Positions 53,501 to 60,679 of a stretch of DNA of 64,000 nt are shown here, one piece after another. A model generated the notes under the pieces. It did not search any database. It had not been told where the DNA came from and saw only the letters and a list, made by a program, of their open reading frames with translations. Where the stretch lies: NCBI GenBank assembly GCA_905147135.1, contig LR990054.1:15165001-15229000 (forward strand). Direction: 5' to 3'. A program made the translations under genes and the position numbers. The stretch is from Blastobasis lacticolella (lineage: Eukaryota > Arthropoda > Insecta > Lepidoptera > Blastobasidae). Each line of letters begins with the position of its first letter. Within the stretch, counting starts at the first letter, position 1.

Positions 53501-56500
53501 TCACGCTTAAAAAATTCAGTGCCACAAACTTAAGTCGGTGGCCATCACTGGAACTGAGGAAAAATGGCAGCACTTCATTTTGTAATATATTATGTAGGGT
53601 TAATGTTCCAATCGTAGACCAGTTAAGCGCTTTTTTACCTATTAAATTTTATAATTGTCGTAATAATTTTCCAACTTAGAATTTGACAGGAAATTAAATC
53701 TCTACACAACGGCAACACTGTCACCGGGTCAGACATGCAGAACGACAGACAGCGGAGGCTTCGCAATAGAGGTCCTTTTTACTCTTCGGGTACGGAACCG
53801 TACAAAACGAAGTATAGCAGAGTAGAGTAGACAACACAGACTAGCAACTAACCAACCTAACTCTACCTATGTATATTTATGTGAAACTCTTTCCTTGACA
53901 TGAGCTTCAACGATTAGTTTTTATGAAACATATTGCATGGCGGCACATCGTTTGACCTCGTTCCGAAATCTGATAACAATATTGGAGGCAGGTGACCACT
54001 TTAGGCAGGGCTGGCGTAAGGGTCGATATACTGGCTAATACCTAATATGAGCATGGAGGAGCGTCGGTGGCCGAGAGGTTAAGGTATCCGACTCGTAAGC
54101 GAGAGGTAAAGGGTTCGAATACCACTGCCGTGATGTACCAATGACTCTTTTCTGAGTAATGTACATTAGTTGAATGCTAACCGATGCTCTTACGGTGAAG
54201 GAAAACATTGTGAGGAAACCTACATATTGGTGACTGAATGTCACATGGGTCACAAAAATTAAAAATCATTTATTTCAGACAATGTCCATAGATTTAGGTC
54301 AATAATAGGTAATATATGTATAATAATGTCATAATGTGAAATAAATGTCAAATTTAAAATAATCATAAAATAATTAAAGATACATAATGTCAACTAAAAA
54401 TTAAATCATTAGATAAAATAAAATTGAATGGAAATAAAAATAAAATTAACATAAATTATTATTGATTCGTAACAATACAACAAAGGTCAGATGGCAGTCG
54501 ATCCACTGCCCTGAGCTGCCAAAATCCGTGGTCCAGGCGGACTCCGGGCCCTCGCGAGAACACAACCTGGTTATTAACGCCAAGATTATTATTTTTAACA
54601 GGCATTAAAAAACGTGATAAGGGGCAACCCGGAAACCGTAACTTAGGAAATACATCTTTTTAACGTCCCACATAAAAAGAGAGGTGATGTATTGTAATAA
54701 ATGCTTGGGCAATTCACACAGCGCCATCTAGCCCCAGAGTAAGCAAAGCTTGTGTTATGGGTGCTAGGTAACTGATAAACTACTTTTAAATACATACTTT
54801 TTATACATCATAACACCCAGACCCGTAACAGAAATTAAAATTAATCATTTTAATTTCTGCCTGGCCGGAAATCAAACGCGGGACCTCTGCATGTTAACCA
54901 CTGAACCACTCAGGTCGTCAATAACGTTGACGTTTGTTTGTTTGTCAGCGGCGAGTAGCATCACACATAGCTGAAGAATTACCCGATCCTAAGTTTTGCG
55001 CATCGAGCCAATGCCAGCCATTTTGGGCGTCACAGGACCTACACCACCACAATCAACACGGATAGTACAAGTGTGTCCGCGACATAGCTTAGAAAGCCTT
55101 TGTTTCCATCGCATGCGCACATAGGCGTAGGAAGAGGGGGGGCCGGGTGGGCCGTGCCCACCCCAGAATGGTCTGGTGCCCACCCCAGGATGTGCCAATT
55201 TAATCAGGCTGATTCGTATTTTCTGACTGTACATTATTATTATTATTATCGATCGACTTGGCTTCATCGGCCACCTCAGGGGCCAGGCTCCCCCTGGAAA
55301 ATAGCCCTAGATACGCCAATGCATGCGCAGCATTCCATGCGCAGATATCAGTACCGGTAAGTATCTTATTATGAGCTCTCCAACTCGCAATATGTTTTAT
55401 AACATTTCAAAATGTAATGCAATCGATACGTAAGAATTTCATAATGTTACGTAATCTTGTAAATAGGTAACTTTACTGAAACTTTGGACTGCGCGCATGC
55501 GTGTGAGGAGGCCGCCAGTGCCGTACCGTAAGTTGTTTTATTATTGGCGGTATGTTAGTTCCTTTTTACGCCGTTAATGTGTACCCAGGATTTTAGGTAT
55601 CAAATACCAACAGTACAGGTAAAACCAACAATATAATTCGATAACTGAGTATCGTTTCTGAGTACGTTCCCATGCAATCGATCGCGTTGCATTAATGTCA
55701 AAACGCCATAGCCATGAGACCGTTTTTATATATTTTTTGAAAGGTCTATCGAAATATTTAATTCTAAGAGTAAAGGTAGAAACAAGGTACAAAGTAGGTA
55801 CCTAAATGGTAAGTATTCCTTATTTATGGGTATTCTAATCGAAGCTTTCATATCTATAGTATGTAGATTACAAGATAACTAGATGGACCTAGCTACATAA
55901 GTGCCTCCAACCATTTGCTAATGTATGTTATTTTGGTGTTGTGGTGTCCAGCTGAGCAGAATAGCACCAAATGAACCCGTAAAAAATAAAGATAGGTACA
56001 CCTATAGTACAGGACGACCCGACTCATATTAAAAATGGGAAACTAACTGTCTGTCTGTATATTTTCCCACCTAAACCGCTGAACAGATTTGGATAAACTT
56101 TGGAAAGGCACTCTGGGCATAGGCTACTCTTTATCTGGAACTTGTTTTCCATGAAAGATAACAGCATCGAAATCGGTCGACCCTTTCGGGAGCTACATGC
56201 CATGCCACAGACAGACATATAGGTATTCATTCATCATTACAGCCCGTAACAGTCTACTGCAGGACTTAGGGCCTCTCCCACGAAAGGGGAGGTTATTGCC
56301 ATAATCTCCACGCTCGGCAGGCGGGTTGGAGATCGCAGTGTTTAAATATAACAATGAAAATTTTCTCATTTTCCAGACCACGGAGACTCTTGATCTGTTG
56401 CCTCGAAAACATTAGTCGCCTTGCACGACACCCATGAGTGTAAGAGGTTGGTGCTATTCTACTCTGCCGGACACCACACGGCCAACCGCAAACCACGGTT

Positions 56501-59500
56501 TTTTAGGTATACATTACTCACGTCAAAATTATAGGCAACACTACTCTTTCGTGTCGGGGGTTAAAAATAACCTAAGTCTTTCGCGGAGAAAGTCGCGGGC
56601 AGGACTAAATAGTAGAGTCACGTTGCCTATAAATCAACCTTCCGTTATATCTCACGCTTCGTCTCCAGAAAGACTACTTTTCAGTTGGTAAAAGATAGTT
56701 TTAGTACCTACGTAGGATAGAGTAGGCACACAATAAAAGTTCTGCGCTCCTGGCCGCTCATAAATGTTTGAATTTCGTACGTTATATTTTTAACACATAA
56801 GAACCTCAATCGTTGATTTAAAAAATTGGCGGGAAGTCGCGTCTTAATTGTTTTTTAGGTTTTTAGCTTTCAACCAGCACGTGAAAAGCGTGCCCACACA
56901 CCAATAGTCCTCATGTTTTAAAAAATGGTTTCACCGAAAAAAAAAGCACATAAAATGTAATGGAGAGTACTTCGAAATGCAGTAAATATACTACTTTACA
57001 AGTACATTGTTTTATTAATGAACTACGCAAAACATTCAGTGTAGGTAGGTTTTAATTCTAAGTACTAACCCCACGTATGAGTTCATAAGAGAAACCCTTT
57101 ATAGTCACCCAATAGTCAATAGATAGGTATACCATTTGGTGTCTTGTCATTGTCTTGTTATTCTTACGGAAATTGTTTGGAGTTTGGAGGCCCGCCTATT
57201 GAATATGATAATTGGGTCTATATTTTTTCCTGAAGGATAGTTATTGCAGATTCTTACCATAACCCCATTGTTATACGTATTCATAAATGCAAATTACGTA
57301 TTTAAGGACGAACAAAGCATGTTTTTTTTTGTGTTAAGGAGAAATAAGTTTTTGTTCGCACGTACCTGGTAAAGAAATATGCGGCCAGTATCGACAGCCA
57401 TACGTCATTCTCCAAAACTGTCAGAAATTTGAAAAGCGAAGTCGGCGTTCTCGGAAGCTTCATTAATATTGTGATCCCCACCAAGTCGTAGTACGGTACC
57501 GTGAAATCCACTACATTTTCCCTCTCTGCCATGACTGAGAGAGATGTAAGCCCGATATCAGCTCTCTTCTCGATTAACTCCTTTATTATGCCATTCCAAT
57601 TTCCATTCTCGTCCATAGTTCCGAAGTTGCCATCAGGCGCCAACGTTATTTCATAGTCGAACTTGACGATTTGACGAATTTCTTCAATCAGATCGATACA
57701 GTACCCTTTGAAGCCTTTAGGTGCCTCGTCATCCCTTATAATGAATGGTTCTTGCTACAACACAACGATAAAATGTCAACACGTTAAATCGTTTTCTAGT
57801 CACCACTAAAGTAATGATTATCACTAAACGAATACGTCATCGCCCGACCGAACTGACGCGAAAAACATTCCATCAGTTACATTATTGTTTAAACAACTGT
57901 TGATATCTAAAGCAAACCTCCCGAATTTTATCACTTTGCGAGCGACTTACACAACAAGGAGTTCATTTACCTCGACTGTCACCACTCTGTACACAAGCTG
58001 GGCGGAGTAATCGCTCATATTTTCTGGATCTGTGAGAGACAGTGGGTTCGAGAGACCAGCTTTCCAGGAACCGAGGGATTTGCTTCCTATGGAGGCTCCA
58101 TCCTTTACGGTCACTGCTGACAAGTCGGTGGTAAACTCCATGTAACTACGGCCATTCATAGGGTCGTCTTCGGGTATGTACAGTGGCGCATACGTCGGTG
58201 TCTCTTTCACCTGCAAGGTTAATGACTTGTAGTGCAAACGGTGCCGAAATGAGTGTGTAACGATCTTTCAAGAAGCTTTAATACAAAGACTAGAGCAGGC
58301 TTGGTAACAAGAGGTTATTTTTAGAAGATTGGCGTAACGCCGACCCAGATATCGACGAGTTAGACATGTCAACGCACCTCTTGAAAAGCGGATTTAAGGT
58401 CCAAGGTCCTGTTCGGTGTATTCTTGCCGTCGTAATCGTCGCAAGTAATATATTTCATGTCAATTGGCCACTTGCCAGAGTCCAGCAGCGATCTGGAAAT
58501 TCATAAGTCGCATGGAATATACCCGCCTATAATTAGACTGTGTTTCGAAACACGTGGTGAACCGAGCGGGCACACCGGTGCTAAAATAAAGGTCATTACT
58601 TTATGGCTAGGAACGTCCGCAGGGACAGGTCGAAGTAGAACGCCGACGTGATCTCTGGCTCGCCATTCATGCTGTATGTGGTCTTGATCTTGCCGAGGCG
58701 TTCCCGGCTCTTGGCGTCGGGGGTTGGTCGCATGTACACGATGGTGGCGTCCTTGCACCCGCAACTGATATCCCCCTTGTCGAGGGACAGAGCGAACCAC
58801 GCGGTCTTTCTCCCGAAATACTGGTTCTCATCGGCCGCATCTAGAACGTTCTTAATGGTCCTAAGGCTGCCGACTACGAAGAAAGTGACGATGTCGAGCT
58901 CCCGCAGACTCCGGAGCTGCGTCTTGATCTCCTCCTTGTTGAAGCTCTTCACTGGCGTTATCACGTGGCGCGTCGGAATGTTCTGCAGCAGCGACTTGTA
59001 TTTATGGTCCATCACTGCAAATCGTTATTTATTGTAACGGAACTGAACAACCACCAGAGCTAGGCAACAAATAGCGACAAAATTACAAACCAAAGTACTC
59101 GTCGAAGATAATAGCTGCGTTAGTCGTATCCTGCTTGGTGACGATCGCGCGTATGGATTCCGGCAAGATGTCTGCGGGTGGCATCACTTGGAGAAGGAAT
59201 TTGGTCTGATTGGCGTTCAGGGAGCGCCACTGCCGCAAGTCTCCGGCCTGGCCGAAGGACCCCGAGATGGTGGGCAGACCCAAAGCGGCAGTAAAAGACT
59301 TTATGGTCTCAGAACCGACACCCGTCATCGTGAAATCAAGTACGACATGCGGCGTTTTCTTCGCCGACAACATGTCGTCGTACTTTCTGCAAACTGTTGG
59401 GATATTAGAAAACTGACAATGTAAGTTACCTTAATAATCGGATTTGGTAGTGTGTCGTGATCAAACGCGAAAATTCGTTACGAAATAAACCCGGATAACT

Positions 59501-60275
59501 GTATACCTACACGGTAATTAAAATACTCATCTGAATTAGTTATGGCCAACGGTCACTGACCGTACTGCGCTGCATGGTAACGTTCTATCATACATACAAG
59601 TTTTATGACTTATATGAGGTAGTAAAAACTGAGATTCTGCTCGCGTGGTCAAATAGGTTTGCCGATGATCCGGTAAATACATTGATCACAGATATTTGAT
59701 ACTTTCAGCATAATTTAGGTGAGTATTGTTGCCTTACCATTCTCCAAAAATGCCTTGGCATCCGACCGGTTTCCAACCACAATCACCGGGTCCACAGCCA
59801 GCCCAAAGCTCGGGTTCCGCCTTATGTATTCCTTCGCTACTTCAAAAGCTTTTTCGGCCAATGCATTATTCTCTTCATTTATTAGCACTACAATTACATT
59901 AATAGGCAATTTATAAATTAATTAAGTAAATTTCCTTGTTCTGTTTTCAAATGCGACTGCGATAAAAACATGTTTATTTCGTGTGGTGTACGAAAATAGC
60001 TCGGGTATCACGTATTAAAGTTAACTGTCGCAAACTCAAATACGATTTCCGTTTGCGATCTCCAACTCGCCTCCCAAGCGTGGCGATTATGGCAAAACCC
60101 ACCACTGATGTGACGGTGGCACAAGTCCAGTTAAACTGTTGACGTAATATTTGCCAGGATTTTACCTAGACAGAGGAATTTTTACAATAGTGTACTTACA
60201 GACATTGATATTTTGCGTGGTCTGCGAAAAACATGGTGATACAGTCAGCAGACCGACGACTGCTATGAGCCACAT
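35466..60275 (-). CDS. Ir25a: Ionotropic receptor co-receptor 25a, complete gene
   Basis: Thirteen coding exons join in frame: 60275-60200, 59887-59738, 59393-59091, 59014-58600, 58492-58378, 58210-57971, 57754-57366, 50575-50372, 45303-45118, 43244-43100, 42467-42280, 36650-36410 and 35585-35466. The total is 2,772 nt, 923 residues. Order: signal peptide (1-17), amino-terminal domain (about 25-420), first ligand-binding lobe with Arg511 in AERENVVDF, membrane segment 1 (about 545-567), pore region with TPQGGGEAPKNLSGR, SYTANLAAFLT (637-647) on the third segment, second lobe with Thr679 and Asp761, and segment 4 (846-867). Retention of the amino-terminal domain and the pore sequence identify Ir25a rather than a tuning IR or Ir8a. 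Established role: obligate subunit that partners tuning IRs in sensory cilia, giving cation channels for odours, humidity, cooling and taste. Drosophila Ir25a is of similar length. An in-frame TGA lies 5 codons before the ATG. Confidence 0.96.
35785..36250 (+). mobile_element. family H retroelement, long copy
   Basis: GAATTGGAGCCGCCCGACTG, ACAGAATACCGCAGCTAAAC, GCAACGCATTGGCGATACTC and a TGACATAATAAAAAAAAA end. Part of the 5' side (35785-35935) is an imperfect repeat of 35940-36080. Inserted in the last Ir25a intron, antisense to the gene. Confidence 0.7.
36410..36650 (-). CDS. Ir25a: Ir25a exon 12 (membrane segment 4)
   Basis: Acceptor TATTCCCAACAG, donor GTGAGT. Codes ILQLLNKRKLEKLKENWWNN, the DGISIQNIGGVFIVIFMGIG hydrophobic segment 4 and the cytoplasmic VEYWWYKWRKRPTIGDVTQ. 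Confidence 0.95.
36989..37247 (+). repeat. SINE-like family B, full copy
   Basis: GGCCGTGTGGTGTCCGGCAG to GGGCTGTGATGATGAC. Inside Ir25a intron 11. A GTGACAAACGAGCAGACAGA fragment of another repeat follows at 37395. Confidence 0.75.
37561..37715. mobile_element. palindromic MITE, CGATCGCCTAA ends
   Basis: CGATCGCCTAACCCGAAATG and the complement of ATTCGAATTAGGCGGTCG; arms of about 55 bp that also share CGTCGCCATCTTTAA and GGATCGCAAA. Same family as 45341-45486. Confidence 0.75.
37721..37907. mobile_element. palindromic MITE, 65-bp arms
   Basis: Arms 37724-37788 and 37843-37907 are complementary with about five mismatches (TAATTACGTAACT, TTGCTAACAATTAT and GATTTCAATNATTGAAAT). A partial copy is at 45825-45930. 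Confidence 0.8.
38797..38985 (+). repeat. SINE-like family B, 5'-truncated
   Basis: GGCGAGTAACGTTTTCGAGG to CCTGCACTGGACTGTTATAG. CCTCCCCTTTCG is deleted. Confidence 0.7.
38993..39371 (-). mobile_element. RTE-type LINE, ORF2 C-terminus and 3' UTR
   Basis: - strand frame at 39328-39077 gives VYQRAMERRNTDRLAAIVGK and LKWDWADHVCRISAELWAK, the typical AMERAM...LKWQWAGHIxRR end of RTE-clade ORF2. It is followed by the GCTGGGCAAAGGCTTCCCC-type 3' region and a TATTTATTTATTTAT tail on the + strand. Confidence 0.75.
39375..40875. other. Ir25a intron 11, nothing recognised
   Basis: No gene or repeat supported. Confidence 0.3.
40876..41288. mobile_element. hAT-type non-autonomous element, 8-bp target duplication
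   Basis: TAGGGTTGCCAA at the left, TTGGCAACCCTA at the right. Flanks ACGATGAC and TCGATGAC agree at 7 of 8 bases. The interior repeats ATATAGTAGG-like words. An 87-codon frame inside resembles nothing known to me and has no transposase motif. Confidence 0.75.
41605..41879. mobile_element. MITE family E, truncated copy
   Basis: Same orientation as 19172-19587 but starts at TTTTAAAATGTTTATTAATA; right end CCTATTGGAAAACTCCTCAT intact. Confidence 0.75.
42280..42467 (-). CDS. Ir25a: Ir25a exon 11 (second ligand-binding lobe)
   Basis: Encodes AVARVRASKTSSEGFAWLGD, then ATDVRYRVLTGCDLQMVGDE and FSRKPYAIAVQQGSPLKDQF. The Asp761 region corresponds to the acidic ligand contact of glutamate receptors. 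The acceptor is TCCCAG preceded by about 20 adenines (T tract 42474-42493 on the + strand), which is unusual. Confidence 0.95.
42518..42580. repeat. short tandem repeat, ~33-bp unit
   Basis: AGTACCAGTAAGTATGTAAG appears twice, about 33 bases apart, just upstream (in gene sense) of the Ir25a exon 11 acceptor. Confidence 0.7.
42597..43040 (-). mobile_element. SINE family D interrupted by a palindromic MITE
   Basis: D tail at 42597-42657 and 42792-42890, D head at 42950-43035 (complement of CTACCTCTCGCTTACGAGAC). The inserted piece is listed at 42658-42791. Confidence 0.7.
42658..42791. mobile_element. palindromic MITE nested in a SINE
   Basis: TAAGGCGCAGTCTTAATAGG left; the complement of CCAATTAGGACAGCGCCTA right; GCAACGGTC and GTCGTGCG/CGCACGAC are also paired. 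About 134 bp. Confidence 0.7.
43100..43244 (-). CDS. Ir25a: Ir25a exon 10 (second ligand-binding lobe)
   Basis: Acceptor CCCTATCCCAG, donor GTAGGC. Encodes IWKEMSLNDSLSDVERAKLA, then VWDYPVSDKYSKMWQAMKEA and ends SIDE in phase 0. Confidence 0.95.
43581..43965. mobile_element. second copy of the 12383 MITE, carrying an insertion
   Basis: AAGCTGAAATGACGCGCCCC left and GGGGCGCGTCATTTCAGCTT right. The interior matches 12383-12648 up to CTTGTGTGTG, then about 118 foreign bases (43803-43920) end in (AAT)n before ATGCGATAGTGG resumes. Confidence 0.8.
44210..44340 (-). mobile_element. SINE family D, head portion
   Basis: Complement of GGGATTCGAATCCGGTACAC and AACCACTCGGCCACCGATGC. ATAACTCAGAAAAGAGTAAT belongs to the body. 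Confidence 0.7.
44634..44875 (-). mobile_element. tRNA-derived SINE, family C
   Basis: CACACAGCGCCATCTAGCCC tail, CGGCCGGGAAGCGAACCCGG and CAACTGAACCACTCAGGTCG head. In Ir25a intron 9, same strand as the gene. Confidence 0.8.
45118..45303 (-). CDS. Ir25a: Ir25a exon 9 (SYTANLAAF segment, second lobe)
   Basis: Acceptor TTTTTCTCTACAG. The exon codes FIIIASYTANLAAFLTVSRL, then LSKQYKIQYAPLNGSAAMTY and ERMAHIEVRFYE. Two donors keep the frame: GTTTTA at 45126 and GTGAGT at 45117. The second was chosen because it retains FYE, which is conserved before IWK in the family. Confidence 0.95.
45341..45486. mobile_element. palindromic MITE 38 bases upstream of an Ir25a acceptor
   Basis: CCTGACCGCTTAAATCGAAT left, complement of ATTCGAGTTAGGCGGTCGGG right. 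Inner arms GCAATAGGTATTGCAATGAC/GTCATTGCGATACCTATT also pair. Same family as 37561-37715. Confidence 0.78.
45825..45930. mobile_element. half copy of the 37721 palindromic MITE
   Basis: GGCTAATTACGTAACTCTGT, ATTTCAATGATTTAAA and CGTATCATCGATTT follow the left arm and centre. The right arm is absent where a family B SINE begins. Confidence 0.7.
45934..46193 (+). repeat. SINE-like family B, full copy
   Basis: GGCCGTGTGGTGTCCGGCAG to GGGCTGTGATGATGATG. It may have removed half of the MITE before it. Confidence 0.75.
46558..46740 (-). mobile_element. SINE family D, 3' half
   Basis: GTTGTGCTCTCGCACACGAG, CCGTGATCATGATCCAGGAT and CGGCTGCCATCTGACCTCCG. Confidence 0.7.
46858..47370 (+). mobile_element. 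SINE family D split by ~345 foreign bases
   Basis: Head at 46858-46918 (GAGCGTCAGTTGTCTAATGG, GACCGGCTCGTAAGCG). The body resumes at 47263 (ATGCTCTTACGGTGAGGGAA, CATTCAGGCGACTGAATGTG). The interruption between them is not recognised. Confidence 0.55.
47390..47830. repeat. interspersed repeat shared with 34990-35360
   Basis: ACTAAATTTATTTTTC, TTCGTTTGAGTGTTTAGTAA, TTCGCCACTAGATGGTGTTG and ATACATTTACGAACGGCCAA occur in the same order at both places. Not a family that I know. Confidence 0.55.
47922..48079. mobile_element. GC-rich palindromic element, 49-bp arms
   Basis: GTACCTGAAGCCATACTTTT and GAACCGCTCGC..CCACGCGAGCGCTCGC pair with 48031-48079. Spacer of 60 bases. It stands out in AT-rich surroundings. 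Confidence 0.75.
49140..50233. mobile_element. hAT-like element, 1,094 bp, with an internal periodic motif array
   Basis: CTTACACT flanks both sides (49132-49139 and 50234-50241). Ends CAGGCGCGGATCC and complement CAGGCGCTTTAGTGTATCC, then runs of G/C (C19 at 49176-49194) near both ends. The interior holds about nine GAGCTCGCTTCGCTCGCTCA-like motifs at 49331, 49567, 49663, 49732, 49787, 49879, 50009, 50066 and 50130. No transposase frame. Confidence 0.85.
50372..50575 (-). CDS. Ir25a: Ir25a exon 8 (membrane segment 1 end, pore region)
   Basis: Codes SFLMWVFDKWSPYSYQNNRE, then FTLKECLWFCMTSLTPQGGG and RLLAATWWLFG. The pore loop and the second segment lie here. It is identical over long stretches to the Ir25a consensus that I recall. 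The split Ser and Gly codons match exons 7 and 9. Confidence 0.95.
50789..51140 (+). repeat. direct repeat, two ~140-bp copies about 210 bp apart
   Basis: AATGTATATGACACTCCAAT...GGAATAACACTAAACTTAGG...GAGTCACAAAATC at 50789-50930 and again at 50998-51140. Not seen elsewhere in the window. Confidence 0.7.
51141..52329. other. Ir25a intron 7, mostly unrecognised
   Basis: 52020-52200 holds GACTCGAGCATTCCTCGCGT and CTCGAGCATTCCCGTTCTGT, a short imperfect repeat. No gene supported. Confidence 0.35.
52330..52605 (-). mobile_element. SINE family D, near full length
   Basis: TATGCTCTCGCGCACGAGAG to the head GGATTCGAACCCGGTACCTC and ACGAGTCGGATACTCTGATT (complement = tRNA-like). Confidence 0.75.
52826..52856. 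repeat. perfect hairpin, 15-bp arms
   Basis: AACTATACTCTGGTA and its exact complement flank one base. Confidence 0.8.
52860..54057. other. Ir25a intron 7, nothing recognised
   Basis: No gene or repeat supported. Confidence 0.3.
54058..54575 (+). mobile_element. tRNA-Ser-like SINE family D split by another insertion
   Basis: Head 54058-54134: GGAGCGTCGGTGGCCGAGAG with GGTTAAGGTATCCGACTC and box B GGTTCGAATACC, close to a tRNA-Ser 5' half. The 3' part is at 54480-54575 (GGTCAGATGGCAGTCGATCC, GGCGGACTCCGGGCCCTCGC). Between them 54250-54479 starts AAAAATCATTTATTTCAGAC, as at 36688, a LINE-tail-like insertion. Confidence 0.75.
54698..54922 (-). mobile_element. tRNA-derived SINE, family C
   Basis: AATTCACACAGCGCCATCTA tail; head complement of AATCAAACGCGGGACCTCTG and ACCACTGAACCACTCAGGTC. 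Box B is mutated. Confidence 0.78.
55120..55321. mobile_element. hAT-type short element, 202 bp, perfect 8-bp target duplication
   Basis: CATAGGCGTA left, TACGCCAATG right. CATGCGCA at 55112-55119 and 55322-55329. Contains GGGGGGGCC near the left end and (ATT)n in the middle. Confidence 0.8.
56232..56483 (-). repeat. SINE-like family B, reverse copy
   Basis: CATCATTACAGCCCGTAACA to GCCGGACACCACACGGCC. A partial + strand start of the same family is at 55938 (TGGTGTCCAGCTGAGCAGAA). They bracket about 260 bases. Confidence 0.75.
56484..57365. other. Ir25a intron 7 near exon 7, nothing recognised
   Basis: No further exon or repeat supported. Confidence 0.3.
57366..57754 (-). CDS. Ir25a: Ir25a exon 7 (first ligand-binding lobe and membrane segment 1)
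   Basis: Starts QEPFIIRDDEAPKGFKGYCI, carries the conserved Arg511 in SVMAERENVVDFTVPYYD, and ends in the first membrane segment, ENDVWLSILAAYFFT. The acceptor is TTGTAG and the donor GTACGT. The 6.8 kb intron that follows is the longest of the gene. Confidence 0.95.
57971..58210 (-). CDS. Ir25a: Ir25a exon 6 (linker to ligand-binding domain)
   Basis: Exactly 80 codons, phase 0 at both ends. It runs from VKETPTYAPLYIPEDD to QLVYRVVTVE, the strand that leads into the first ligand-binding lobe. Acceptor AACCTTGCAG, donor GTAAAT. Confidence 0.93.
58378..58492 (-). CDS. Ir25a: Ir25a exon 5 (end of amino-terminal domain)
   Basis: The acceptor is GAATTTCCAG and the donor GTGCGT. It encodes SLLDSGKWPIDMKYITCDDY, then a linker with NRTLDLKSAFQE. 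The NRT could be an N-glycosylation site on the extracellular side. Confidence 0.92.
58600..59014 (-). CDS. Ir25a: Ir25a exon 4 (amino-terminal domain)
   Basis: The exon opens with VMDHKYKSLLQNIPTRHVIT, nearly invariant in insect Ir25a, and ends SAFYFDLSLRTFLAIK. The donor GTAATG was chosen because it leaves AA, which the next exon completes to Lys. It is the largest exon (415 nt). Confidence 0.95.
59091..59393 (-). CDS. Ir25a: Ir25a exon 3 (amino-terminal domain)
   Basis: The acceptor is ATCCCAACAG; the nearer TTTGCAG eight bases inside is out of frame. The exon carries VCRKYDDMLSAKKTPHVVLD, then LGLPTISGSFGQAGDLRQW and LLQVMPPADILPESIRAIV, all strongly conserved in Ir25a. The donor is GTTTGT, a weaker but valid site. 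Confidence 0.93.
59738..59887 (-). CDS. Ir25a: Ir25a exon 2 (amino-terminal domain)
   Basis: The acceptor ends TGTAATTGTAG and the donor is GTAAGG. The exon encodes LINEENNALAEKAFEVAKEY and on to DAKAFLENG. With exon 1 it forms the NINVLLINE beta strand typical of the start of the periplasmic-binding-protein-like amino-terminal domain. Confidence 0.93.
60045..60130 (+). repeat. family B remnant in Ir25a intron 1
   Basis: GCGATCTCCAACTCGCCTCC and CAAGCGTGGCGATTATGGCA follow the 3' half of family B. Confidence 0.55.
60200..60275 (-). CDS. Ir25a: Ir25a exon 1 (start codon, signal peptide)
   Basis: ATG at 60275 opens MWLIAVVGLLTVSPCFSQ, a signal peptide with likely cleavage after CFS, then TTQNINV. 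The donor is GTAAGT. An ATG 16 bases upstream (MIDGNHV) is in another frame and meets a stop within the exon-intron border. An in-frame stop 5 codons upstream fixes this start. Confidence 0.93.
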
Positions 60276-60679
60276 GATTGCCGTCGATCATGTCTCGAGG
60301 CGAGTATGCCATCCAATGCCCGGTGACCCACTAGGCTCCTAGTGCACGTGTGTATACAGTCTAGTTTCCATGGAGACGCCCGGCCTTGGCTCCCACACCG
60401 ATCATCAATAATGACAAATGGCCACCACATTATTACCGTGTTTACGTTGCCTTCCATAATTCAAGTGCAAATGTAATTGAACGTCCATTTTTTAGTGGAT
60501 GATCGTCGTATAGGGTTCAAAGAAACTAGTCCTCGTTAGGGTATTATTTCTTAGGTACTTACGTCTTTGATCGTGTGCTTTTGTATGTGTGTTGGCAATC
60601 TATAAAGACGTCAACATTCAAAGGTAAGATAATAGTGTTTATTTTGGAAGAGTCACAAGTCAAGAGATAAAAGACAAAA
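60276..60679 (-). promoter_or_regulatory. likely Ir25a promoter and 5' UTR region
   Basis: Only about 400 bases separate the Ir25a ATG from the presumed end of the upstream gene. An E-box CACGTG is at 60345-60350, next to the small palindrome CACTAG/CTAGTG (60329-60344). No clear TATA box was seen. A 5' UTR intron that starts further away cannot be excluded. Confidence 0.35.

Noticed and set aside
54058..54134. tRNA-Ser-like sequence
   Set aside because: The 3' acceptor strand does not pair with the 5' end and the sequence continues into a SINE body, so it is a SINE head.
58648..59037. 129-codon + strand frame
   Set aside because: Antisense of Ir25a exon 4.
59091..59385. Ir25a exon 3 starting after the nearer TTTGCAG
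   Set aside because: It would break the frame; the CCCAACAG acceptor keeps it.
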